Source: CAXPZW01 sp964221845
GTDB taxonomy: Bacteria > Bacteroidota > Bacteroidia > Flavobacteriales_D > Sanyastnellaceae
NCBI GenBank assembly: GCA_964221845.1
Contig: CAXPZW010000055.1
Coordinates: forward strand, 108,719 to 172,718
Reading direction: 5' to 3'
Length of the DNA stretch: 64,000 nucleotides
The first letter of the stretch is position 1; each line of letters starts with the position of its first letter. Shown here piece after piece: positions 43,932 to 51,678 of the stretch. The notes below the pieces were generated by a model, which saw only the letters and a list, made by a program, of their open reading frames with translations, did not search any database and was not told where the DNA came from. The translations under genes and the position numbers were made by a program.

Positions 43932-43951
43932 TTCGTATACTTGAGAAGAAT

Positions 43952-43976
43952 AAGGGCACCACGCGGTGCCTTTTTT
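43952..43976 (+). terminator. Intrinsic terminator after the SiaB-like gene
   Basis: Stem AAGGGCACC / GGTGCCTTT around an ACGC loop, then TTTTT, 20 nt after the stop and 8 nt before the next ATG. Confidence 0.85.
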
Positions 43977-43983
43977 GTTTCCC

Positions 43984-44610
43984 ATGAACCTGCTTTCCGC
44001 CGTTGAGGCCCACGTACGCGCGCACTATGCAGCCCACTTCCCTGAGGAGCTGTGCTACCATGACATCGCCCACACCGAGCGGGTGGTGCGCGCCTGCAAC
44101 ATCATCTGCGACCATTGCGAGGTGGACGAAGGGCTTCGACTGCACTTGTTGGTTGCCGCCTGGTTCCACGACGCAGGCTACTACGCTGGCGCCGAAGGCC
44201 ATGAGCAACGAGGCGCAGCATTGGCCCGAGCCTTTATTGAAGAACATGCTGAAACAGCCCTCGACCCCGATGACCTCGAACGGTTGGTTCTGGCCACATC
44301 GGTACACCACACCCCAACCGACCTGGCCGAACGCATCATTTCCGATGCAGACCTGCACTACCTCGGCCAAACGGCCTTCTTCGAGCACGGCGATTTGCTC
44401 CGCCGCGAATGGGACCACTACAGCGACAACCCGCTGACCGATGAGCAATGGTACCGCACCAACATCGCGTTTTTGGAACACCACACCTATTACACTCCTT
44501 TTGCCCAACGCACCTATGGCCCCGCGAAATACTACAACCTCAAAGCCATCACGCGCCGCTTGGAACAGCTGCTTGCTGCTGCTGACCGTACTGATGCTGA
44601 CCACGTGTAA
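43984..44610 (+). CDS. HD-domain phosphohydrolase
   Basis: A 208-residue HD-domain protein. Metal-binding residues: H-D in YHDIAHTERVV (~30), the HD pair in AAWFHDAGYY (~62), and later histidines in 'LATSVHHTP' (~103) and the acidic 'ISDADLHYLG' (~115). Such small HD proteins hydrolyse nucleotides or other phosphomonoesters; the substrate here is unknown. The ATG at 43984 directly follows a terminator. Its 3' end overlaps the following lipoprotein gene in another frame. Confidence 0.85.
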   Translation: MNLLSAVEAHVRAHYAAHFPEELCYHDIAHTERVVRACNIICDHCEVDEGLRLHLLVAAWFHDAGYYAGAEGHEQRGAALARAFIEEHAETALDPDDLERLVLATSVHHTPTDLAERIISDADLHYLGQTAFFEHGDLLRREWDHYSDNPLTDEQWYRTNIAFLEHHTYYTPFAQRTYGPAKYYNLKAITRRLEQLLAAADRTDADHV

Positions 44611-46513
44611 ACCCACCTCGGCAGACCACTCGGACACCCCCAATCCTGAATCCACCTCTTCCCTCGCCCCTGAGGCGCGCACCATTCGCGAATTGACGGA
44701 TCGCCGTGACACTGAAGCGTTGCTGGCTTCACTCGCGCCTGAGGCTTCTGAGGTGGCACAACTGACTGCTTTGCAAGCCCTGGCCTCCTACGAACCCTTT
44801 GAAGGGGATACGGTGGTCATGCAGGGATATGTGAGTACCAATCCCGCATTACGCGCCGCGGCATACCACGCCACGGGCCAACTCGGGTGCGCCAGCTGCA
44901 TGCCCGCCATGATGGACCAACTCGCCATCGAGAACGACCCGGACGCCCTTGTGGACCTGTACGAAGGCATCGGAAAGGTGGCCCGGTTGATTTGGGATGC
45001 GCGGCTGGACAGCCTGATCACCACCAGTGCGGACCACCGCCGTGGTGCTGCGTGGCACTTGTACCGCTGCGGCTTGCGTGGCGACCTTGCCGATGGCGAC
45101 CAGGACCGTGCTTTCTTCCTGTTGGAAGAGCCCGATGTGGAAACCCGTTTGGGAGCCGCCCACTTTTTGGCGCGTACCCGCGATTTGGACCTGACACGGT
45201 ACTTGGACAACTTGGAAAGCCTGATCTATTCCGAACCCGAGGTAGAAGTGCAAATCGGACTCGTCGGTGCCATGCGTCACGTCAATGGCGTCCTGGCTGC
45301 GCCTACCCTTGAAGAATTGGCGCAGAACGTGAGCCGCTCACCCCTGGTACGTGTACAAGCCCTGCGCGCCTACCGCAATGTGCGCCGCAAAAGCGCCCCG
45401 CTGATCCGCAGCTTGGTCCTCGACCCGGACCACCAAGTGCGTGCCACCGCCGCCACCCTTCTGGCCGAAACCGACCATACCCCAGCTGAGTTGGATGCAC
45501 TGCGCAACCAATACAACACCCGCTTCACCGACCGCGGTCCACTCGCCGAATTGGAAGGTGCTTGGCTCAAGACCCACTTGGATCAAGGGGGTACCAAGGT
45601 CTTGTGTGAAGCCGTGGACACCACCACCCACGCCTACCACCGCGCCGCTTTGGTCGCGGCCCTGCGTGAAGCCCCACTGCTTCCCGAAGGCACCCTGGAG
45701 CGCTGGTTGGTCGAAGACACCGCCGCCATCGTCCGCACCACCGCTTGCGAAACCCTGATTCACCTGGTGGAAACCGGACAACCGCACACGGATCAAACCA
45801 CCATGATTGACCTGGCCGAATTGGTCATGGCCACCGGAGATGCCACCGCCATGGGACTGATGGCCGGACACTTGGCCAACCCCGATATGGGCTACAAAGA
45901 CATGCTGGCTGGTTGGCAGTGGATTCAAGACGCCCGCGACGCCTTGGACCTCCCCGCTCAATACGAAACCGCTGTGGCGCTTGACGGCGCTCTGGCCTAC
46001 CTCGAAGGACGCGAATACATCCAACCCAAACCGGATTGGAACCACGCCCCCGCATGGGATGTGCTGGACCGCATGGGCCAACAAGCCGTTGCCGTAGTGG
46101 AAACCGACCGCGGTACCTTCACCATGGCCCTGGACGTCGTCGGCTGCCCCACAGTCGCGGCCAACTTCGCCCAACTCGCCGAATCCGGCTACTTCGACGG
46201 CAAAGCCTTCCACCGCGTGGTGCCCAATTTTGTGATTCAAACCGGATGCCCGCGCGGCGACGGCTGGGGTTCCACCGACTTCACCATCCGCAGTGACTTT
46301 GCTCCGCACCGGTACCGCGCAGGATCGGTGGGCATGGCCTCACTCGGGGCGGACACCGAAAGTTGCCAGTGGTTTGTGACACACTCAGCCACGCCCCACT
46401 TGGAAGGCCGATATTCGGTTTTTGCGCAAGTGGTGGCAGGCATGGACGTGGTCCATCAAGTGGGTGTGGGCGACCGCATCCTTTCAGTTCAAATGCAGTA
46501 CGATGGGATTTGA
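44516..46513 (+). CDS. Lipoprotein with HEAT-like repeats and C-terminal cyclophilin domain
   Basis: A 665-residue fusion. The N terminus is a lipoprotein signal (NSCLLLLTVLMLTTC). Residues ~60-510 consist of HEAT-like helical repeats ('NPALRAAAYHATGQLGCASC', 'LGAAHFLARTRDLD', 'VRATAATLLAETDH'). Residues ~515-665 form a cyclophilin-type peptidyl-prolyl isomerase ('ESGYFDGKAFHRVVPNFVIQTG', 'RYSVFAQVVAGMDVV'). The start is ambiguous: ATG at 44516 gives a basic n-region but overlaps the HD gene by 95 nt; TTG at 44573 overlaps it by 38 nt. It is likely a periplasmic folding or scaffold protein. It overlaps the methyltransferase gene by 11 nt. Confidence 0.82.
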   Translation: MAPRNTTTSKPSRAAWNSCLLLLTVLMLTTCKPTSADHSDTPNPESTSSLAPEARTIRELTDRRDTEALLASLAPEASEVAQLTALQALASYEPFEGDTVVMQGYVSTNPALRAAAYHATGQLGCASCMPAMMDQLAIENDPDALVDLYEGIGKVARLIWDARLDSLITTSADHRRGAAWHLYRCGLRGDLADGDQDRAFFLLEEPDVETRLGAAHFLARTRDLDLTRYLDNLESLIYSEPEVEVQIGLVGAMRHVNGVLAAPTLEELAQNVSRSPLVRVQALRAYRNVRRKSAPLIRSLVLDPDHQVRATAATLLAETDHTPAELDALRNQYNTRFTDRGPLAELEGAWLKTHLDQGGTKVLCEAVDTTTHAYHRAALVAALREAPLLPEGTLERWLVEDTAAIVRTTACETLIHLVETGQPHTDQTTMIDLAELVMATGDATAMGLMAGHLANPDMGYKDMLAGWQWIQDARDALDLPAQYETAVALDGALAYLEGREYIQPKPDWNHAPAWDVLDRMGQQAVAVVETDRGTFTMALDVVGCPTVAANFAQLAESGYFDGKAFHRVVPNFVIQTGCPRGDGWGSTDFTIRSDFAPHRYRAGSVGMASLGADTESCQWFVTHSATPHLEGRYSVFAQVVAGMDVVHQVGVGDRILSVQMQYDGI

Positions 46514-47303
46514 GAAAGCCTTTGCCCAAAACCAAGCCTCGTGGGACCAGCGCGTAGCACCCCACCTGGACTCGGACATGTACAACCTGGAGGCCTTCAA
46601 GCAAGGCGCCACTTCACTCAAGCACCCCGAGTTGGGGCTTGTGGGAGATGTCAACGGCAAGCAGCTGCTACACCTCCAATGCCACTTTGGGCAGGACACC
46701 CTGTCGTTTGCGCGCATGGGTGCCACGGTGACCGGAATTGACTTCTCGCCCAAAGCCATCGAAACCGCGCACGCATTGCGCGATGAATTGGGGTTAAACG
46801 CCCAGTTCCATTGCTGCAATGTGTTGCACACCAACCAGCACGTACAGGACACGTTTGACGTTGTATTCACCTCTTACGGCACCATTACCTGGCTGCCCAA
46901 CATCAGCGAATGGGCGGATGTGGTGGCAGCTCGCCTCAAGCCGGGCGGCCGTTTTGTGATGGTGGAATTCCACCCCAGCATGTGGATGTTGGATGACAAC
47001 TACACCACCCTGCACTACCCCTACTGGAGCACCGACCAGCAAACCTGTACTGAGTCCGGCACCTACGCCGATCGCGAAGCGGCCATCGAGACCACCTCGC
47101 ATTGGTGGAACCACCCCATCAGCGAGCTCATGGGCGTGTTGTTGGAACGCGGGCTACAACTCAAGCACATGGCCGAGTACGACCATTCGGTGTACAGTTG
47201 TTTGCCGGGGATGGAAGAGGACCGTCCCGGAGAATTCGTGCTGCCCAACTTTGGACGCAAGATTCCATACATGTATTCGGTGGTGTTCGAAAAACCTGCT
47301 TAG
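46503..47303 (+). CDS. SAM-dependent class I methyltransferase
   Basis: A 266-residue methyltransferase with Rossmann motif I 'LLHLQCHFGQDTLSFARMG' (~62), the acidic 'GIDFSPKAI' (~87), motif IV 'FDVVFTSYGTITWLPN' and 'LKPGGRFVMVEF' (post-IV). The type resembles small-molecule methyltransferases of the UbiE/TehB group; the substrate is unknown. The first codons overlap the cyclophilin gene by 11 nt, indicating co-translation. The stop overlaps that of the convergent gene by 4 nt. Confidence 0.87.
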   Translation: MGFEKAFAQNQASWDQRVAPHLDSDMYNLEAFKQGATSLKHPELGLVGDVNGKQLLHLQCHFGQDTLSFARMGATVTGIDFSPKAIETAHALRDELGLNAQFHCCNVLHTNQHVQDTFDVVFTSYGTITWLPNISEWADVVAARLKPGGRFVMVEFHPSMWMLDDNYTTLHYPYWSTDQQTCTESGTYADREAAIETTSHWWNHPISELMGVLLERGLQLKHMAEYDHSVYSCLPGMEEDRPGEFVLPNFGRKIPYMYSVVFEKPA

Positions 47304-48565
47304 GTCTTCTGCTTCTTCTTGCGGGCCGCTGGGAACAGGATGTTGTTCAAGATCAAGCGGTATCCAGCCGAACCTGGGTGCAGGTTCAAATCGGTGGGCG
47401 GTTCGCCCACGTGGTGCTTGTAATCTTCTGGATCGTGGCCGCCGTAGTAGGACCATTGCCCCTCGCCAAAGGTGCCGTGGATGTACTTGGCTGTTCCCAG
47501 GTTTTTGCTCTCACCCATGACGGTCACATCGGGCTTGATGAACTCCTTGCGGAAGGCGGTGGTCTGCCCCATAAAGCCTTTCACCACACGCTCGTGGCTC
47601 TGGGTCAACATGGTGGGTACCACGTCCCATTTGGCTGAGAAATCAAAGAGGGTAAAGAAGTCGTTGATTTGCCCGGCTTTGTTGTGTTCGGGGGTGCCGT
47701 CGATGTTGGAGAACTCGTACACCATAGGGTCGCGCTCCAGACGGAAGTTCTTGAAGGCCAAGGTGCGACCGAAATCCAGCTTTTCTTGCGCTTGTGGATC
47801 GGCAGGGTCGCCGTCGAACATGCTCTCGCAGATGTCCACTTCCTCGGCCGCCAGTGCAATGTCAAAGGAATCGGTGCCGCTGCACATGGTAAACAAGAAG
47901 CCCCCACCGAGCACAAAATTGCGGATCTCGAGGGTCACGTCCCGTTTCATTTCGCTCACCTTTTCGTAGCCCAAACTGGCGGCGCTGGCCTCCATTTCAC
48001 GCACCTGCTCTTGGTACCACGCCGCGTTGCGGTAGCTGCGGTAAAACTTGCCGTATTGGCCGGTGAAGTCCTCGTGGTGCAAGTGCAGCCAATCGTAGCG
48101 CGGCAAGTCGCCGGCCAGTATTTCTGCGTCGTAGATGACATCGTAGGGGATCTCGGCGTAGGTGAGCACCAGAGTCACTGCGTCGTCCCACGGCTGTTTG
48201 CCCTTCGGGGAGTACACTGCAATTTTGGGAGCGACCTCCAGCTTGACCCGTTCCATGTTCACCTCCGGATCGGCGATCTCGGAGTAAATGGCGTTGGCCT
48301 GCACATCAGCAATGACCGTGTGGGACACGCCGCGAATGATGCACTCGTTCACAATGTCGTCGTAAGCCGAAATCATGAAGCTGCCTCCGCGGTAGTTCAA
48401 AAGCCACTCGACCTCAATGTCGTTTTGCAGCACCCAAAAGGCAATGCCGTAGGCTTTGAGGTGATTGGACTGTGCGTCATCCATGGGGATGAGCAGCTTG
48501 GAGGCGGAAAGCGGACCGGCCAGCAAAAGGGCCAGCAGCGCTGAAAAGACAAACTTCAGGGGCAT
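47300..48565 (-). CDS. Bacteroidota conserved exported protein ('asparagine synthetase B-like')
   Basis: A 421-residue protein with signal peptide (MPLKFVFSALLALLLAGPLSA). The body has 'LLIPMDDAQSNHLKAYGIAFW', 'LLNYRGGSFMI', 'WLHLHHEDFTGQYG' and 'GGGFLFTMCSGTDSFD'. Bacteroidota homologues are often labelled asparagine synthetase B, but I see neither an N-terminal catalytic cysteine for a glutaminase domain nor the synthetase SGGxDS loop. It has a glutamine-amidotransferase-like look in places. True function unknown. It starts from the ATG at 48565 to keep the signal peptide. Confidence 0.7.
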   Translation of the reverse strand: MPLKFVFSALLALLLAGPLSASKLLIPMDDAQSNHLKAYGIAFWVLQNDIEVEWLLNYRGGSFMISAYDDIVNECIIRGVSHTVIADVQANAIYSEIADPEVNMERVKLEVAPKIAVYSPKGKQPWDDAVTLVLTYAEIPYDVIYDAEILAGDLPRYDWLHLHHEDFTGQYGKFYRSYRNAAWYQEQVREMEASAASLGYEKVSEMKRDVTLEIRNFVLGGGFLFTMCSGTDSFDIALAAEEVDICESMFDGDPADPQAQEKLDFGRTLAFKNFRLERDPMVYEFSNIDGTPEHNKAGQINDFFTLFDFSAKWDVVPTMLTQSHERVVKGFMGQTTAFRKEFIKPDVTVMGESKNLGTAKYIHGTFGEGQWSYYGGHDPEDYKHHVGEPPTDLNLHPGSAGYRLILNNILFPAARKKKQKT

Positions 48566-48637
48566 ATGAAGAACAACGTTACGTTGGACCACTAAGGTAC
48601 AAATCCCGTGCCCGGCTGCTTGCTAAAAAATGGTAGA

Positions 48638-50230
48638 TCAGAAGGGCGCCTCGCCGGGGGCCAAGGTGCCGAGGTCGTCCTCGTCGTCGTTCATGTCGTT
48701 CATGCGCGAGGCCACGGTGATGGTGGTTGTGCCGTCCGCGCCTTTTTCAAAGCTGGTGTTGGGCGACAGGGCGTTCATAGCTCCGCCAGCTCCGTAGTAC
48801 GCATCGCCCTCGAGCGAGTCGATGTTGGCAAACTTCGCCAGGTGCTTGATGAACTTGAACTTGATGGTCTCGGTAGAACCGTGACGGTTCTTGGCGATAA
48901 TGAGCTCGGCGCGGTTTTCGGTGGGCTCGCCGTCTTCGTCGTGGGGGATACCGTAGTACTCCGCGCGGTAGATGAAGGATACGATATCCGCATCCTGCTC
49001 AATCGCGCCCGACTCACGCAGGTCGGAGAGGATGGGCTTTTTATCGCCGCCTCGGGTTTCTACCATACGGCTGAGCTGCGACAGGGCAATGATGGGTACA
49101 TCAAGCTCCTTGGCGATGGCCTTGATCGAACGCGAAATCATCGAGATCTCCTGCTCGCGGTTGCCCTTGTTGTCCTTGGAACCGGTCATCAGCTGGAGGT
49201 AATCGATGATCACCATGGAAATGCCGTGCTGGGCTTTGAGTCGGCGGCACTTTGCACGCAAGTCAAACACAGAAAGCCCTGGGGTATCGTCGATGAACAG
49301 CGGGGCCTCCTCCAAGCGTCCCACACGCTGGTGCAGGATTTGGTACTCCTGCTCGCTGAGGTCACCTACACGCAGTTTATGTCCGGAAATGCCCGCCTCG
49401 CTCGACACCAGACGTTGCACGAGCTCGGCCGAAGACATCTCAAGCGAGAACACCGCCACCGGAATGTCGAACTCCACAGCCATGTTGCGGGCCATGCTGA
49501 GTACGAATGCCGTTTTACCCATACCGGGACGCGCCGCGAGTACAATCATGTTGGCCCGTTGCCATCCGCCGGTTACCCGGTCCAGGTCAACGAAACCTGA
49601 AGGCACCCCGGAAACGCCGTCCGCATCCTTACGGGCATTCTCGATGTTGAGCACCACCTCTCCCACGACATCTTTCATGCGGGAGAAATTTTTCTTGAGG
49701 TTGCCCTCTGTGACTTGGAACAAGGAGTTTTCTGCGCGGTCCAACAAGTCAAATACGTCGGTGGTGTCGTCGTAGGCATCGCGGATAATGTCGCCCGAGA
49801 CGCGAATCAACTCGCGTTGCACGTGCTTTTGGGCTACGATGCGTGCGTGCTCCTCTACGTGAGCGGCAGAAGCCACACGGTTGGTGAGTTGCGAGAGGTA
49901 GAACGGGCCTCCGATGCGGTCCAAGTCACCTTGGGTGCGCAGCTCTTCTGCCACGGTGAGCAGGTCAATGCGTCCGCCCTCCTTGTTGAAGAGGTTGAAG
50001 ATGGCCTCGTAGACTTTCTGGTTGCGCTCGTCGTAAAAGCTTTCGGGGCGCAGGATGTCGATCACGCGGTTGACGCAGTCCTTGTCCAGCATCATGGCGC
50101 CGAGTACGGCTTCCTCCAATTGCACGGCCTGTGGGGGTACCTTGCCCATGCCCAAACCGGCATCTTCCAGTTGTTGACGGGTGTTGGGGCCGCCAGAGGG
50201 CGCATTTTTCAGGGGACGTACTTCACTCAT
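48638..50230 (-). CDS. dnaB: Replicative DNA helicase DnaB
   Basis: A 530-residue hexameric helicase that unwinds DNA at the replication fork. The N-terminal domain ('GKVPPQAVQLEEAVLGAMMLD') is followed by a linker and the RecA-like C-terminal domain. That domain has Walker A 'ARPGMGKTAF', Walker B 'ISMVIIDYLQLM' and 'SQLSRMVETRGGDKKPILSD'. No intein is inserted. The ATG at 50230 is fixed by homology and sits 21 nt behind a consensus promoter. The Asp-rich C-terminal tail ('DMNDDEDDLGTLA') may contact other replisome proteins. Confidence 0.96.
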   Translation of the reverse strand: MSEVRPLKNAPSGGPNTRQQLEDAGLGMGKVPPQAVQLEEAVLGAMMLDKDCVNRVIDILRPESFYDERNQKVYEAIFNLFNKEGGRIDLLTVAEELRTQGDLDRIGGPFYLSQLTNRVASAAHVEEHARIVAQKHVQRELIRVSGDIIRDAYDDTTDVFDLLDRAENSLFQVTEGNLKKNFSRMKDVVGEVVLNIENARKDADGVSGVPSGFVDLDRVTGGWQRANMIVLAARPGMGKTAFVLSMARNMAVEFDIPVAVFSLEMSSAELVQRLVSSEAGISGHKLRVGDLSEQEYQILHQRVGRLEEAPLFIDDTPGLSVFDLRAKCRRLKAQHGISMVIIDYLQLMTGSKDNKGNREQEISMISRSIKAIAKELDVPIIALSQLSRMVETRGGDKKPILSDLRESGAIEQDADIVSFIYRAEYYGIPHDEDGEPTENRAELIIAKNRHGSTETIKFKFIKHLAKFANIDSLEGDAYYGAGGAMNALSPNTSFEKGADGTTTITVASRMNDMNDDEDDLGTLAPGEAPF

Positions 50231-50251
50231 GACTTCATCAAAGGGGAATGG

Positions 50252-50280
50252 CAAAGATAGGCGCCGACATCGCCCGCCAA
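50252..50280 (-). promoter_or_regulatory. Promoter of dnaB
   Basis: On the reverse strand: TTG (50280-50278), 18-nt spacer, TATCTTTG (50259-50252), 21 nt before the start codon. Confidence 0.7.
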
Positions 50281-50396
50281 ACACGGACCCCAACCCTATT
50301 ATTCACAAAGTGCACGTGGGCTCAGGCGTGCGATTTGTCCACAACAATTCCACGAGGAAATCAACAATCCGCACCGCTGTTGGCTACCTTGGCACC

Positions 50397-51677
50397 ATGC
50401 GACAAGGGCTCGGCATAGCACTGTTTGTGGCGTGCATCGGTTGGGCCGGTTGCCGCAAGCCCGAACCGGACACCATTCCGCCCCGAATCACAGTACTGCA
50501 GCCCTTCGACGGCACGGCCATAAATGTGTTGGATACCCTGGTCGTGCAGCTGGAGGTCAGCGATGAAACCGGACTGCAAAACGTCCTTGTCGAACTGGTC
50601 TCAGCCGAAGGCCAAGTCCTCCACCCGGCCGAAGCCTTTCCGCTGTGCACCACCGCCACCACCCTCACTTTCGGATATGCGCTCGACAACATCCACATTC
50701 CCGGGGGCAACCATTTCCTGCGCATCTCGGCCTTTGATGCCGAGCAGCGCAAGCTCGAGTTTGTGGAACTGAATGTGTTTGAAGTCCCCCGCACTCCGCT
50801 GGCAGTGGCCTGGTTAGAAGCCGATGGAAACACCTTGGTGCGCACCACGCCAGCCTCGCAAGACCCTGCTTTTGACCCCTTGCCAGCGGCCTGCGATCAA
50901 TTGGTGGCCGATCGCTGGAACCGCCGGTGGATTGCCGCCTCAAACGATGCGCTGGTATTCTGGGATGCCGAAGCCGGTACCCTGCTCCAATCGGTGGACC
51001 TCAACGTCCAAAACCCCACCTCACACGCCCTGCATTGGGATGCCTTCTCCAAACGCGTGTACCACGCGGTGGACACCGACCTGCTTCGGGCGTACAGCAC
51101 CACCGGGCAGCCCGTCACTGCCTTTGACCTGGGCGCCGAACTCACCATCGCTGGGCTGACCTCCACCGCCAACCAGTTGGCGCTTGCGGGCACTCTGGGC
51201 ACCGGGCAGGGCGTAGTGTTGTTTTATGAAAAGAACAGCGGCGCGCTCTTCCAATCCGCGGCCGTACCGGATGCACCAACTGTCCTGATCTCGGGAGACG
51301 AGCGTGTAGCCGTGCTGCTTGAGAATGGTGAATACCGCGTCTATGATGCCGAAGGAAACAGCCTGTTCTCGGGAGACATCTCAGGCCTTTCCGGCCCCCC
51401 AATCCACGCTTCCAAAGCCCACCCCGAAGGACTCTTGTGGCTGGTGACAGACGCCAATGGCACGGGCGCCGTGCTGGACATCTTGAATTTCAGTGCGACC
51501 CCGGCGTCTTTGCCATCGGGCACCCAGCACACAACAACCGACTGGACCAGCGCCGCAGGCCTGCGGTACTACCAGACCTCCGATGCCCTGTGGAGCGGAT
51601 TCCCTGCAGCCACGCCGAGCCAGGTAGCGTCCCTTTCAGGAGGTATCCCGAGTGTTGCGATACTGATGAACAAATGA
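50397..51677 (+). CDS. Lipoprotein with Ig-like domain and beta-propeller-like repeats
   Basis: A 426-residue lipoprotein (lipobox WAGC, C18). Residues ~25-130 look like an Ig-like beta sandwich ('PPRITVLQPFDGTAINVLDTL' is typical of surface Ig modules). Residues ~135-426 contain repeated WD/PQQ-like strands ('NDALVFWDAEAGTLLQSVDL', 'YRVYDAEGNSLFSGDI') suggestive of a propeller. Function unknown; a substrate-binding surface protein is plausible. A TACCTTGG box ends 4 nt before the ATG. It converges with the BNR-repeat gene, separated by one base. Confidence 0.75.
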   Translation: MRQGLGIALFVACIGWAGCRKPEPDTIPPRITVLQPFDGTAINVLDTLVVQLEVSDETGLQNVLVELVSAEGQVLHPAEAFPLCTTATTLTFGYALDNIHIPGGNHFLRISAFDAEQRKLEFVELNVFEVPRTPLAVAWLEADGNTLVRTTPASQDPAFDPLPAACDQLVADRWNRRWIAASNDALVFWDAEAGTLLQSVDLNVQNPTSHALHWDAFSKRVYHAVDTDLLRAYSTTGQPVTAFDLGAELTIAGLTSTANQLALAGTLGTGQGVVLFYEKNSGALFQSAAVPDAPTVLISGDERVAVLLENGEYRVYDAEGNSLFSGDISGLSGPPIHASKAHPEGLLWLVTDANGTGAVLDILNFSATPASLPSGTQHTTTDWTSAAGLRYYQTSDALWSGFPAATPSQVASLSGGIPSVAILMNK

Positions 51678-51678
51678 G

